A DNA stretch of 64,000 bases from Chanos chanos (GCF_902362185.1 NC_044497.1:54859326-54923325); one strand, 5' to 3'. Counted from the stretch's first letter, positions 34,386-46,799 are shown. A program made the numbers and translations. The notes: a model not told the origin generated them from the letters alone.

Positions 34386-36665
34386 ATGGATTCCAAAACT
34401 GTTAGGTGAGGAAGCCTTTGTTATTCATCAGAGACAAAGCCACCTTAACTAATTTGTTAACGTTTTTATGAAAACATTCCATGCAAGTTTCCCCGATCTT
34501 CCTTTGAGGGAAATTATAGAGAACATCTTTTAGTCGACGTAACTGCTGAAAAGCTGTAATATCTCATAGCTCCGCATATTGTTCAAGTGTCAGTGAAGAT
34601 AACTCTCCCACCTTAATGTTACTATTCTACTGATCATCGGAAAGCAATAACAATTTTCACATTCAGATCACAAAATCTGAGAAGTGCCATGCTGCATCGA
34701 TGGAGGGGCACTGGGTAATTTTCTTTTTGAAAAATAGCCAAGCGTATGAATAAAAAGAGAGAAATATCCATGACTCTAGTCCTTGGTGGCTATCTAATCT
34801 ACTTGCACTTAACCTTGAGAAGTGGCTGTTTAGATAATATTTTCTGAATTATTCTGGTGATGTTGTTGCTGTTCTGGTGGTGATAGGAAATTGGATTACA
34901 GTGAGCAGACGGAGGATTGATTCTAAATGTAGACAAATAGTGTGACTTCTTGTTCATAGGAAACATTTAACGTCGGTCAGCATACATACACCATATTTTC
35001 AGAATTCGTCTCGCGTTGCACGTTGGTAATTGGATACGAATACGATGGATACGAGTTTATGCGAATAGACAGAGGATCGATTCTAATTATAGAAAACTGG
35101 GGTGACGTCTTTATCTGAAACATTTCCTGTGAACGTCAGCCAGTATGCACTGCAGACGTGAAGAGTTTTGTTGGGCTCCCTCAAGTTGGTGGCAGTGTTC
35201 CGGTATGAACTATGGAGCATTAGTTACAAGTGCATAATGCATTCAGACCAGTCACAGGTTTTTTTTTTTTATTCTCACATGGTGTTTATAGTTGGGAAAA
35301 GGAAAGAGGCATCAAGCGTTTATAAGTGTCTGCTCATTTAAATAAATAGAAAACTGTTTTTTGAGAGAAATTCTGTGAGCTTTTCAGCCAGTATGTCTGG
35401 GAAACCCTCAACAACATTAAAGTAGTTCAGGAATTCTGCAGCGAGCAGCAAAAATGGTCCAGTCAGAGGGAGAAAGAGCGAAAGAGGTTGCAAAACATCA
35501 AGGAGCGGCTGGATAAAATTGATTTAAAGTTTGACCATGCGAAGAAGGCTGAGGATAAGGCCAAGGCTTTCAGGGAGTATGTGTGGAGTGGACTGACTCA
35601 GGTAACAGCAGACTCCAGGCACCAGGTCCTGGAAAAGGAGCTGGGAACTGTCCTGGAGCAAACTCTGGAGGGGCTGAAGAAACTCCACCCCTTTCTGGAT
35701 GCGGTGGACCCTTCAAACTCCTTTAGGATGGATCAAGACTTCCGGATAACCTTCTTGTTTCAGGAGAAGGCTCTGAACTTCACTAGCCTCTTTAACCAGC
35801 GCTACGAGAGAATGCTAAAGTTCTTATCTGAACTTGAGGAAAGTGCTAATCAGTTGGACAACATGAACAAGGGGCCAGCATCTCCACCATAGTAGGCAGT
35901 TCAGTTGGTGTTGCAGGTGGAATCTTGTCCATTGTTGGGTTAGCACTTGCCCCAGTCACTGCTGGGGTATCTTTAGCCCTTACTCTAACAGGTGTTGGCT
36001 TAGGGGTCACGAGTGGTGTCAACAGTATGGCCACTGGCATCGCTGAGCTGGCAATTAACAGTCAACATGGGAAAAATGCCAAAACCATCTTCCAGAGATA
36101 CATGGAAGATGTTCAGAAACTTCAGGACTTTCTGGAGCAGGTGGCCAACGGTGAAGGTCCTGCAGTGGAGTCAGATCTGGTTAATGTTGTGTTGGGAGCA
36201 GGGAAAGTGGTTGCTAGAGCAGGGGCAGTGGCCAAAGGTGTCGATAGCATAGTGGATGCTGCCTCAGCAGTCAAAGTTCTCAAAGCTGAGCAAGTTATTC
36301 AGAGTGCAGCTAAAATGGGGCTCCAGGAGGCTAAAGCAACAAGAAACATCCCCAATTTGGCGGCCGACCTGCCTGATATTGGGCAACTAGCTAAAGGGAC
36401 TCCTCTTGCCATGTCCAAATCAGCCAGAGCTGGTTTCATCGCACTTAATGCCGTCTTTATTGGTTTTCATGTCTTCTTTATCTGCAAAGAAAGCGTCAGC
36501 CTAGCAAGAGGAAGTAAGAGCGAAGTTTCTGAGCTCATTCTCTGCAGGGTGGCACTGTTGTGCACTGAGCTAAAGTCTTGGAAAAAAGTCAACGACTCCC
36601 TGTGTAGAGGGATATGGAGGTTCAGGAAGAGTCAGGAGATCCTTGAGGAGAAATTTCATCCATAG
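34386..36665 (+). pseudogene. ApoL-like pseudogene, copy 5 (exon 2 fused to exon 5)
   Basis: The first exon 34386-34405 is intact. Exon 2 begins near 35366, but its splice acceptor region is altered (ttttttgagagaaattctg, lacking the usual cacag). At 35707-35709 the coding sequence (FLDAVD) runs straight into the end of intron 4 and exon 5 (cccttcaaactcctttag then ATGGATCAAG), so the end of exon 2, exons 3 and 4 and the introns between are deleted. The join happens to stay open (FLDAVDPSNSFRMDQDF). A one-base loss near 35865-35870 then shifts the frame (DNMNKGPASPP and stop). The ApoL part is open again from 35925 to the TAG at 36665, with hairpin and C-terminal helices preserved. Shares a 3' insertion with copy 2. 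Confidence 0.85.
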
Positions 36666-38570
36666 GTGTTACATAAAAATTATGAAAGAGAAAAAGGGGG
36701 AAACAAATAACCTTTTCTGAGGGATCATTCTCATAAGTTCATTCCTAGTACTACAGACAAACTTTGGCATATTTGGCCAAAATTGTTACATTTCCTCATA
36801 AAGATTGTTGATTAAAATATGTTGTTGTTAGCAGTAGGAGCAGTAGATGATTTGTTATTTTTTAACAGGGGGATGGCCCTATGGTAACTGAAACTACTCT
36901 GTAGAGTATATAGGGGGATGGCAGGTTAACAAGAGGGATGCAGTTTGGCCATTTTGCTAACAAGGGGGATGTCATCCTGTTAGAGTAATTTATAAAAGAC
37001 ACTCAGATTCTCCAAAGTCAAGGCAGGTTATTTATTCTCGCAGCGAGGAGACAAGTCACACAACGACACAATCCAGCATCACAGTAGTGAGTTGTCTGTC
37101 TTCTTCTAGTTTGCATGCAGTATTTATAGAATAACAAAAGCGGTTATAAGATTCTTAGGCGGAGCATGTTAAATGCGTACAACACGGTTATCTTACTGTG
37201 ACAGCAGTTTCACTATCTGCTTTCAACATCTTGCAGTTAGTTGACCTTTCATAGTCCCAGGTCATGTTCTTCTTTCTGCTTAAATGCCCTTAAGTCGAGC
37301 TTTGTTATAATATTTAACATTTGACACCTCTGCACACGGCATCTTGCATGTTTTGCACACTATATCTTATTTTTGCACACGATATGTTTAATTCAGTTGG
37401 TTATACTAGGCCTACATGTTTACCGTCTGAAGAGCATCCTGCGGTTAGTTCGCTCATCACTATCAGTGAAGTACATCTAGTTTCAGTTCTTCACGTGTCT
37501 CGGCTCAGCGTCCCCAGTTGAACTTTTGCTGAACCCTAGTAACCATGATCATGGCCCTATTACATACAAAGGAATAACATATTTTTTTGACACATCCCCC
37601 CTCATCCCCCTACAAATTGCCTACTGAGTAGGAGGGCAGCAATTATTGAATGATCAAATTACATGATTGTATCTCACTTCCTTCATTTCAAATCAGAACA
37701 GTTTTATATTTACAAATATAAATATTTACAGGTTTTTGTGAACTGCACTCATGTCTGTATATTAAATCAAGTTTGATCTATACCAGATATGAATGGTTTC
37801 AACTCTTTTTAGTGTATATCGATTGTTAGCAGTTTAAAACAGTTGTGATGCAGTGTCTTGTCACTTTTTGTCTTTTCAGACAGAGTACCATAATGAGATA
37901 CATCAGATTCAGAATGTTTTGTAATATATAAAAAATTGTTGTAATATGCTGATTCCAATTTATGAGATGTTTTTTTGAAAAGAAAACATGTACACATTCC
38001 AATCATATAATGATCAATATGTCATTTTCTTCCATGATGAGCTGAATAAAAGTTGTCAGAAAACTCTCACTGAGATATTTGTGCACTGCTTTTCTCTCAG
38101 ATAAAGAAAGTTGAGAAAAGATGGATTGTGGACCTTTTCTGTTGTCATATGTTGCCTTGTTTTTAATTTCTCGATGTATAACTAAAAAGCCATAGTAAAT
38201 GCAATTTGCGGAAAAAGAAATCCCAAAACAAAACAAAAAAAAACCCAAGATGCTTATTGTGGAGGTGATATTGTCATCAGCATAACAAGTAAAAATACAC
38301 TTCATACCTGGGACTACATTTTTGGGCAAGAGTAGCGGCCTGTATTCCCACATGAATCCCTGAGTTCCTGGTGCAGTATTTTGGGGTGTGGGACAAACAT
38401 TTAGCGGAGACTGTGCAGGAATGGCCAGCATGACTCAAACACTATTGTTTTTACTGTATGTCTTACTAACCACAACCTGTGCCAATAATTATCTTTTAAG
38501 CAGGCCAGTGTGACATTCCTTGGTATGGCCACACTATCAAGTCAAAAGGCCTGTTATGAAATGTAACTAA
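36666..38570 (+). other. 3' UTR and 3' flank of ApoL copy 5
   Basis: Same layout as copy 2: the G-rich insertion near 36868, then the shared flank, with the AATAAA at 38045-38050. It is interrupted by a solo LTR at 36978-37592. No gene seen. Confidence 0.55.
36978..37592 (-). mobile_element. Solo LTR fossil, endogenous-retrovirus-like
   Basis: A 615-base block starting TGTTAGAGTAAT and ending TTTTTGACA is flanked by the 5-base duplication CATCC (36973-36977 and 37593-37597). Copy 2 carries the empty site. On the minus strand a TATA-like tctataaatactgc and a later AATAAA fit an LTR. No internal region remains. It is younger than the split of copies 2 and 5. The family is a guess from length and ends. 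Confidence 0.65.
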
Positions 38571-39347
38571 CTGTACGTTCACACTGAGAGCGGCGAGAGC
38601 GTCAAAAGTCGCTCAAACCTCCGAGCTAACAACGCTGTTGGACATTGTGGACGATCTGACGTTGATGAAATAGGAGGGTATAAGTTCCTTCCGAGGGCTT
38701 GGTTATGCAAATGTTTTTTAAAGGAGCCACAAAGCAAACAAACAAGTCGAGCGGTATCTTTGTGCTGACTGACCGACCACCAGAAGGCTATAAGTTAACC
38801 TTATGAGATATTTTAAATGTGAAGGTGAGAAATCGATCGATGACAGAAATAAATTAACAATGCTAATTATATATTTCGTAACAAAATAAATTAACGAAAA
38901 ACACTACTTAAAAGCTTTTTTTGTTGTGTGTATTTTGTGTTAATGCTAGGCTAGGTCAAATTCCAGCATGGAGTTTATAGGACACGTTTACTAGCCTTGG
39001 TCTTTAAATAACACTAATGTTTGTGCATAACCTACATTACAGTAATACATGGGGAAACCCGCCACAGTATAATCAGTTTCTCCTGCATTTTGCTTAGAAC
39101 CAAAAGTTTTGTGGGAACTATAAATTATACTGTTGTGTTCTCTGAAATTCTCTAGGGCGGAGCACTTCCAAATTCCTATTGAAACCGCGTCATATCTCAT
39201 TACCACAAAGTTAACCGAACTTCAACTGTATTTTGACGCCCAAACCACCCTCGCCGCGACGCCCTTTTGCCGCGACGCTATTCTCATAGAAAATGAATGA
39301 CTTCCGGTCGCTTTGACGCTCTCGCCGCTCTCAGTGTGAACGTACAG
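38571..39347. mobile_element. MITE with perfect 36-base terminal inverted repeats
   Basis: Both ends read inward as ctgtacgttcacactgagag followed by cggcgagagcgtcaaa, without a mismatch by eye. The 777-base element lies directly upstream of the type A promoter of copy 6. A 17-base echo of its end (tcagtgtgaacgtacag) follows at 39348-39364. The flanks taactaa and taactga may be a target duplication. The perfect ends suggest a recent insertion. Confidence 0.8.
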
Positions 39348-39364
39348 TCAGTGTGAACGTACAG

Positions 39365-39665
39365 TAACTGATTACACTCTGAAGTGAAGGTCGACAGCAC
39401 ACATTTTCTCCACTTTTTGAGTATTGCATGTTTAAGTGAGGTGGATGGAGAAAGCCCTTATTGATTTATCTTGTTAACCAGCGTCTTGACTTTAGAGACA
39501 CATTGAATGCCATTAACTTGAGACTGTATCGCGAGCAACGAAAGAAAAATGAAATTAGAACAGAGGGATTAGAAGGACACGGAACTTCTTTTCCAGTATG
39601 AAGAGGTATAAAAAGCTTCGCGCCTGAGTAGCAAACCACATTTTCCGTGTACACCATAAATTCCC
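39365..39665 (+). promoter_or_regulatory. Distal promoter of ApoL copy 6 (type A)
   Basis: TATAAAAA at 39607-39614 lies 59 bases before an ATG. The ISRE-like site is GAAAGAAAAATGAAATT (39540-39556), one of the weaker versions in the array. The upstream block with gaagtgaaggtcgacagcac is shared with copies 2 and 3. Confidence 0.6.
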
Positions 39666-39685
39666 ATGGATTCCAAAACTGCAAG
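39666..39685 (+). CDS. Alternative first coding exon of ApoL copy 6 (distal)
   Basis: ATGGATTCCAAAACTGCAAG followed by GTGAGA: a 20-nt first exon of the same form as in copies 2 and 3 (MDSKTAR once joined). It could splice to exon 2 at 41688. A second, equivalent first exon lies 1 kb further on at 40704-40723. Confidence 0.6.
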
Positions 39686-40324
39686 GTGAGACTAAATTTG
39701 TTGTTCCTATGAGACAAAGTCCAGTTTACTAATTTGTAAATGTGTTTTTATGAAATCGTGAAAGGTTCCGTCTCAAAAAAAAAGCAGTTTGTTGAATAGC
39801 TTCTTGAAATCAATAATTAAAAAGAGGAAAGGACGCGCAAGTTTCCCGGATCTTTCTTTTGGGGAAATTCTAGAAAATATCTTTTATTAGAAGTAACGGC
39901 TGAAGTGTGAAAAGTTGTCACTGTCTTATTCGGCTATCGTTCTGCATGTAGTTCCAAAGGCGGTCAAGAGTCCTCTTCTGCACCAGCCGTAGGCTATGAA
40001 CAAGTCTACTGACCAGCGTAGACTAAGTTGTGAGATGTCCTCGATAAAAAAAAAAACAATTTTCTTATTTAAATCACAAAATGTTATAGTGCCATACTGC
40101 TTAGATGGTGATGCACTGGGAAACTTTATTTTTAAGAGGTGTACGAATAAAACGAGAGAAATATCCAGTCAGATCACTGGTGGCTATCAAATCCACTTGG
40201 GGTTGTTGATGGTGCAGGTGGTGGTGACAGGATATTGAATTGATATGTACAGAGTGAAGATTGATTTTAATGGTTAAGATAATGCATTTCTTTTTTTCTT
40301 TTTTCTTTTTTTTTGATCAGGGAA

Positions 40325-40703
40325 TAAAATCAAAAGTACGAAAAACAAAGGCGCGGCCCTGGCCCGTTTTTTTCATTTTCGATCTGAGCATAAAATCGAA
40401 AGTACGAAAAACAAACCGTTAGCTATTTGCTGCTTGGTATCAGATTCATAAACGAATTTTCATTTAGGCTACCGATTTTGGATTCTCAGTTGAGTATGAC
40501 AAGAACGAATGATACACGGATTAACCGGTTTAAATTGTTACGGTGTCGCATGCTTCGCGGTGAGCAATAAAGGGAGAGAAGTGAAAACGAATCTGGAAAA
40601 GTTGGTTTAGAATGACAAGGAACATCGTTTCCCAGTGGGAAGAGGAATAAAATTTTCGAGCCAGTGTAGGGAACCACATTTTCCGTCCACACCATAGATT
40701 CCC
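40325..40703 (+). promoter_or_regulatory. Proximal promoter of ApoL copy 6 (type B)
   Basis: Nearly identical to the copy 5 promoter, including the right half of the fold-back MITE (to about 40533), an ISRE-like TGAAAACGAAT (40582-40592) and a weak TATA equivalent AATAAAAT (near 40646). It sits within what would be intron 1 of the distal promoter: type A intron sequence ends near 40285 at a T-rich junction and type B sequence begins. Confidence 0.6.
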
Positions 40704-43700
40704 ATGGATTCCAAAACTGTTAGGTGAGGAAGCCTTTGTTATTCATCAGAGACAAAGCCACCTTAACTAATTTGTTAACGTTTTTATGAAAAGATTCCAT
40801 GCAAGTTTCCCCGATCTTCCTTTGAGGGAAATTATAGAGAACATCTTTTAGTCGACGTAACTGCTGAAAAACTGTAATATCTCATAGCTCCGTATATTGT
40901 TCAAGTGTCAGTGAAGACAACTTTCCCACCTTAATGTTACTATTCTACTGATCATTGTAAAGCAATAACAATTTTCACATTCAGATCACAAAATCTGAGA
41001 AGTGCCATGCTGCATCGATGGAGGGGCACTGGGTAATTTTCTTTTTAAAAAATAGCCAAGCGTATGAATAAAAAGAGAGAAATATCCATGACTCTAGTCC
41101 TTGGTGGCTATCTAATCCACTTGCACTTAACCTTGAGAAGTGGCTGTTTAGATAATATTTCCAGAATTATTCTGGTGGTGTTGCTGGTGTTCTGGTGGTG
41201 ACAGGAAATTGGATTACAGTGAGCAGACGGATGATTGATTCTAAATGTAGAAAAATAGTGTGACTTCTTGCTCACAGGAAGCATTTAACGTCGGTCAGCA
41301 TAGATACATCATATTTTCAGAAGTCGTCTAGTGTTGCACGTCGATAACTGAATACGAATACGATGGACACAACTTTATGCGAATAAACAGAGAATCGATT
41401 CTAATTATAGAAAAATAGTGTTACGTCTTTATCTGAAACATTTCCTGTGAACGTCAGCCAGTTTGCACTGCAGACGTGAAGACTTCTGTTGGGCTTCCTC
41501 AAATTGGTGGCAGCGTTCTGGTATGAACTATGGAGCATTAGTTACAAGTGCATAATGCATTCAGACCAGTCACAGGTTTGTTTTTTTTTATTCTCACATG
41601 GTGTTTATAGTTGGGAAAAGGAAAGAGGCATCAAACATTTATTTGTGTCTGCTCATTTAAATAAATAGAAAACTGTTTTTTGCACAGAGAGGAATTCTGT
41701 GAGCTTTTCAGCCAGTATGTCTGGGAAACCCTCACCAACATAGAAGTAGTTCAGGAATTCTGCAGCGAACAGCAAAAATGGTCCAGTCAGAGGGAGAAAG
41801 AGAGAAAGAGGTTGCAAGACATCAAGGAGCAGCTGGATAAAATTGATTTAAAGTTTGACCATGTGAAGAAGGCTGAGGATAAGGCCAAGGCTTTCGGGGA
41901 GTATGTGTTGAGCGGACTGACTCAGGTAACAGCAGACTCCAGGCGCCAGGCCCTGGAAAAGGAGCTGGGAATTGTCCTGGAGCAAACTCTGGAGGGGCTG
42001 GACAAACTCCACCTCTTTCTGGATGCGGTGGAGATCCTAGCAGTGACATCACTGTTTGTGTTTACCGAAGACAGTTTCCTTCCAAAGGGGGTGAGTGCTG
42101 TTGAGGTGCAGTCAGTGATCTCAGCAGCCCGACTGGCCTCTCCACTCCTCATCCACTTTAAGAGGGACCCAGCTGCCTTCTTTTTACCTTTCCTCAGTAA
42201 TGTGGAGGTCCTGGCCTTTCACCTGGACAAATACATACGCATCTCACAACAGCTTTGTGAGAAATTGGAGAAAAGGTCAGAGCAACTATTTAAGTGTGAT
42301 CTATAACCGATGTCTGATTTTATTAGATCTATTTTAATTCTTACACACAAAACTTAATAAGATGTAACAACATTTTCTGCCAACAATTCTGCCATCAATT
42401 GTAGCTCCTGTACTCAAAATGATGTTGATTTTTGTCCTCTTCAGAGCAAAGACCATATTATGTTCTGGAAGCACACACAGGTAATTGACATTAAATGTAA
42501 AAACAGTGATAATCAATCAAATTTTAATCATAAAATGTTATAACTGAGCAATATTGTATGCAGTACCAATGTCATGCAATGTTCTTGATTGGTCCTTTTT
42601 CTGTAAAAAATGAAATGGAGCAAAGAAATTGTTTTCAGATGAATGTTGTGGCTATTTCACAAAGAATGAAAACAAAATCATTTTTAGAGGGAAGAATGGT
42701 CACCCTGAACTGAAAATCAATTTGGAAATGAGTGATGAATCTGTTCAGAAAATGCTAGACCATTTGAAACAACTGAACCAAATCAGGTAAGTATATCTTA
42801 GAAACGTCTTGTGTTGGGGTTTTTTTTCCAATTGTAAAAACCCTCTTTGATTAATGAGTTGCTAACACTCACCCTTCAAACTCCTTTAGGATGGATCAAG
42901 ACTTCTGGATAACCTTCTTGTTTCAGGAGAAGGCTCTGAACTTCACTAGCCTCTTTAACCAGCGCTACGAGAGAATGCTAAAGTTCTTATCTGAACTTGA
43001 GGAAAGTGCTGAGCAGTTGGACAAGATGAAGAAAGGGGCCAGCATCTCCACCATAGCAAGCAGTTCAGTTGGTGTGGCTGGTGGAATCTTGTCCATTGTT
43101 GGGTTAGCACTTGCCCCAGTCACTGCTGGGGTATCTTTAGCCCTTACTCTAACAGGTGTTGGCTTAGGGGTCACGAGTGGTTTCAACAGTATGGCCACTG
43201 GCATCGCTGAGTTGGTAGTTAACAGAAGACATGGGAAAAATGCCAAAACCATCTTCCAGAGATACATGGAAGATGTTCAGGAACTTCAGGACTTTCTGGA
43301 GCAGGTGGCCAACCAAGTTCTTGCAATGAAGTCAGATGTGGATGATGTTGTGTTGGGAGTGGGGAAAGTGCTTACTAGAGCAGGGGCAGTGGCCAAAGGC
43401 ATAGATAGCATAGTGGATGCTGCCTCAGCAGTCAAAGTTCTCAAATCTGAGCAAGTTTTTCAGAGTGCAGCTAAAATGGGGCTCCAGGAGGCTAAAGCAA
43501 CAAGAAACATCCCCAATTTGGCGGCCGACCTGCCTGATCTTGGGCAACTAGCTAAAGGGACTCCTCTTGCCATGTCCAAATCAGCCAGATCTGGTTTCAT
43601 CGCACTTAATGCCCTCTTCATTGGTTTTGATGTCTTCTTTATCTGCAAAGAAAGCGTCAGCCTAGCAAAAGGAAGCAAGAGCGAAGTTTCTGAGCTCATT

Positions 43701-43988
43701 CGTTCCAGGGTGGCACTGTGGCACTCTGAGCTGGAGTCTTGGAAGAAAGTAAACGACTCTCTGTGCAAAGGGAAACAGAGTTTCAAGAAGAGTCAGAAAA
43801 CCCTTCAGGAGATGTTTCCTTTACATGACAATTATGAAAGGGCGCTTGGAGCTATGGAGTATTTAAGGGAGAGAAAATTTGTTTGTTTTTTGCTTTTTGC
43901 TTTTTGCTTTTTGTTTTTTGCTTTTTGGGTTACTTTGGGGGGAGAGGGGGTCTCGTTAGATCATTTTCATCATTATCATTCATTTTAG
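40704..43988 (+). CDS. ApoL-like gene, copy 6 (complete, hydrophobic C-terminal tail)
   Basis: Exons are 40704-40723 (or 39666-39685 from the distal promoter), 41688-42275, 42445-42480, 42688-42786 and 42890-43988: 1842 nt and 613 residues, with the same phases as copy 2. Exon 3 has a slightly weaker donor (GTAATT). The N-terminal domain resembles copy 1 (EVVQEFCSEQQKWSSQREKE); the last exon resembles copy 3. The hairpin is GVAGGILSIVGLALAPVTAG. After NDSLCKG the sequence is KQSFKKSQKTLQEMFP, then LRERK, then FVCFLLFAFCFLFFAFWVTL, a likely membrane segment, and ends DHFHHYHSF. As in copy 3, the ordinary C-terminal coding end lies just past the stop (43989 onward). The mixture suggests recombination between copies. 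Poly(A) signal 45344-45349. No disabling change was seen. Confidence 0.85.
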
Positions 43989-44459
43989 GCGGATGGAGGT
44001 TCAGGAAGAGTCAGCAAATCCTTGAAGAGATATTTCATCTGTAGTTGTTACATAGAAATGAAAGAGAAAGAAGGGGAAAAAAAATTTTTTTGAATACTGA
44101 TCATTCCCATAAGATTATTCTCAGTACTTCAGACACACTTTGGCATATCTTGCCAAAAATTGTTACATTTAATTATGAAGATCGTTGATTAATATGTGTT
44201 GTAGTTAGCAGTAAGAGTGCAGTGATTATTAGATGATCAAATTACATGATGACATCTCATTTGTCATCTCTTCCCTCATTTCAAATCAATATGGTTTTAT
44301 ATTTGAAAATGTTTGCAGGTCTTTATGAACTGCATTTGTGACTCTATATTAGATCACGTTTTATCTTTACCAGATGTGTACGATTTCAACTCTTTTTAGT
44401 GTAGGGTTGATTGTTAGCAGTTTGTAACAGTTGTGATATACATGTTGTCCTCTGTATTT

Positions 44460-45020
44460 AGTTACCCACAATGGAGTTGACTCCCCATGTGGAAATGGGC
44501 TACAATTGTTTCCATTAGTGACTAATGTTGCACCTTGATGAGGTCATCAACAAATGTCAACAAAAACTCAAGAAAGGTCACCTTCACCCACTTCACATTT
44601 TGGATAGGGAAGACGGGTGGTTTGAAAGAGGGGTGAAGGCCATCCATGTTAAAGTAGAGAAGCTATCCCTCAACAGAGGAGGAGGTCTACAACACCACTT
44701 CTCAAGCACCTACAATACTGTCCTTTCATCCCTCCCAAGGAGATTTAACAACCATTCACACTTGGCTGCAGGTGACTCCAACGACTCTAAGAACTGTCAT
44801 TACAACAACCAAGAGAACTAACAAACCAAGTGACATGAATCAACAACCCCACAGAGGTTAAATACGTGGGATTCACCACTAGTCAGTTAGAACTGAAGAA
44901 GCCTCTTGGATTAGAGGTGAAACGTCTTCAAGTACCTACAACCAAGTGCAGTTGCCCTCAACTTAACCCTTCTTGGATTACTATGATCTGGGTGACTGAG
45001 AATTTTCACAGACTTCATCC
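44460..45020 (+). mobile_element. Penelope-like retroelement 3' fragment (duplicate)
   Basis: Second copy of the fragment at 26560-27120, carried along by the block duplication. The open stretch 44525-44821 has HILDREDGWFERGVKAIHV, with one residue (G for R) different from the first copy. Confidence 0.55.
44893..44926 (+). ncRNA. Candidate hammerhead-ribozyme-like core (duplicate)
   Basis: CTGAAGA at 44893-44899, a CCTCT/AGAGG hairpin, GAAAC at 44919-44923 and GTC at 44924-44926. Identical to the motif at 26997-27030 and subject to the same doubts. Confidence 0.35.
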
Positions 45021-45968
45021 ACTTGAAACATAAATTAATTTGCTCACATTCAAGCTTAATACGAGCATTGTTGGTATGTTTTACATCTAGTGGATATTTT
45101 TACAAAGTATCTTTTTGGTCATTTGATGTATAACATAATAATATTTCATGAAGTATATTTTTTGGTCATTTGATGTGTCACAGTTCGTTACATTAAGATA
45201 CAACTTATTCAGAATGCTTTGTAATATATAAAATTTGTTGTAATATGCTGATTCCAATTTATGAGATGTTTTCAAAAAGACAAAAAAAACACATATTCCA
45301 ATCATATAATGACCAATATGTCATTTTCTTCCATGATGAGCTGAATAAAAGTTGTCTGAACCCTTGTTTAGATATTTATGCGCTGATTTTGAAAATTGAA
45401 ATAAACATGGATTATGGACATTTTGTCCTCATATGTTGCCTTTTTGTTAATCTCTCAGTCCACAACTAAAGAGTCAACAAAGATTTCATAAAAAAAAAAA
45501 CCCAGACTGTCTTCTTATTGTGGAGGTGATACTGACATCAACTTACAAAGTGAAAATACACTTTATTCCTGGAACTACATTTTTGGATAAGAGTAGAGGC
45601 CTGCATTCCCACATGAATCCCTGAGTTCCTGTTGTTTTTACTGTATGTCTTACTAACCGCAACCTGTGCCAGTAATTTTCCTTTCACCAGGCCAGTGTGA
45701 CATTCCTTAGTATGGCCACACCTTTTATATATTTTACTTTGGTGCAATTTCATGATTAGTTAATTGTTCAACACATGTCCTTGAGGTATCTCATTTCGGT
45801 GCATCTGCAGAGAAAAAGGAAAGAAAAGATTCAGAGGTGTTTTTTTTGTTTGTTTGTTTTTTTTGGCTTTAAACTTGAAGCATGACAGGGAATTTTCAAG
45901 TGGAATTTTGGCCCAATTCAAAGTTCAAATTTTTACCTTCACCTCCTGCACTATGACTAAGCCTAGAG

Positions 45969-46161
45969 CAGTGATTCTCAACTCCAGTCCTGGGGGGCCA
46001 CTGTCCAGCACGTCTTTGTTTTAACTCTTCATTGTCAGAGTTAATTGAGGTTATCAAGCGCTTGATGATTAACTGATCAGTGGAATCACGTGTGTCAGTC
46101 CTGAGTTAAAAGAAAAACGTGCAGGACAGTGGCCCCACAGCACTGGAGTTGAGAATCACTG
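45969..46161. mobile_element. hAT-type MITE (duplicate of 28123-28315)
   Basis: Left end cagtgattctcaactccagt and inverted right end of the same sequence. It sits at the same relative position as the element after copy 3. Confidence 0.7.
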
Positions 46162-46799
46162 GCCTAGACTAACCAATAATAGAGGAGCACACAGCTAAAA
46201 AGCTGACGGTCCTTTATGACAACAGTGGAATGAGCCACAAGTTCCATGGCTGTGGAGAAATTACATTTTACTATAGTTTTCCCTCCTATGTCATCATGAA
46301 TCTGTTGGAACAAGTTTATACTAATAATCTAAATCACTTTTATGATTTACCTATTTATTACTGCATAGGCATATGATATCTTGGCGTCAGTCTTCGTTTG
46401 TTGCCCAGAGTGCCGGCATGGGCGTCACTTCACATAGCGAAATATTTATGCGTATAGGAGTAATAAAGTGTTGCAAATAATAAAATGAAGTAGCCTACGT
46501 GAACCTCATAATCATCGACGCCATTCAAATATTCAAATATACTAGCACTGCTTCGTTGCTTCATATAATATCACAAAATAAATTTAATAAGATCATGAGA
46601 ATATAACGTGCTTGCTGTTGCCCTCCCTTTGTAATTGACATTCGGGCTCATATTTCTTTATGCTCGACTTCGATTAGACAGTTATGTTTTTGGCCCTACT
46701 TTCTGCATTCATAGCAGTTTTGGATTCCTCAAAACAAGTAATTGATTGCTCTTCATAACCGAATACACTGCTCTGATTTTCAACGTTTTTGCGTTTCAC

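Larger units (their letters stand above)
43989..46400 (+). other. 3' flank of ApoL copy 6
   Basis: Starts with the displaced ordinary C-terminal coding end (gatggaggttcaggaagagt, to about 44043). The rest is a near-exact copy of 26083-28560. The poly(A) signal is at 45344-45349. Confidence 0.6.
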
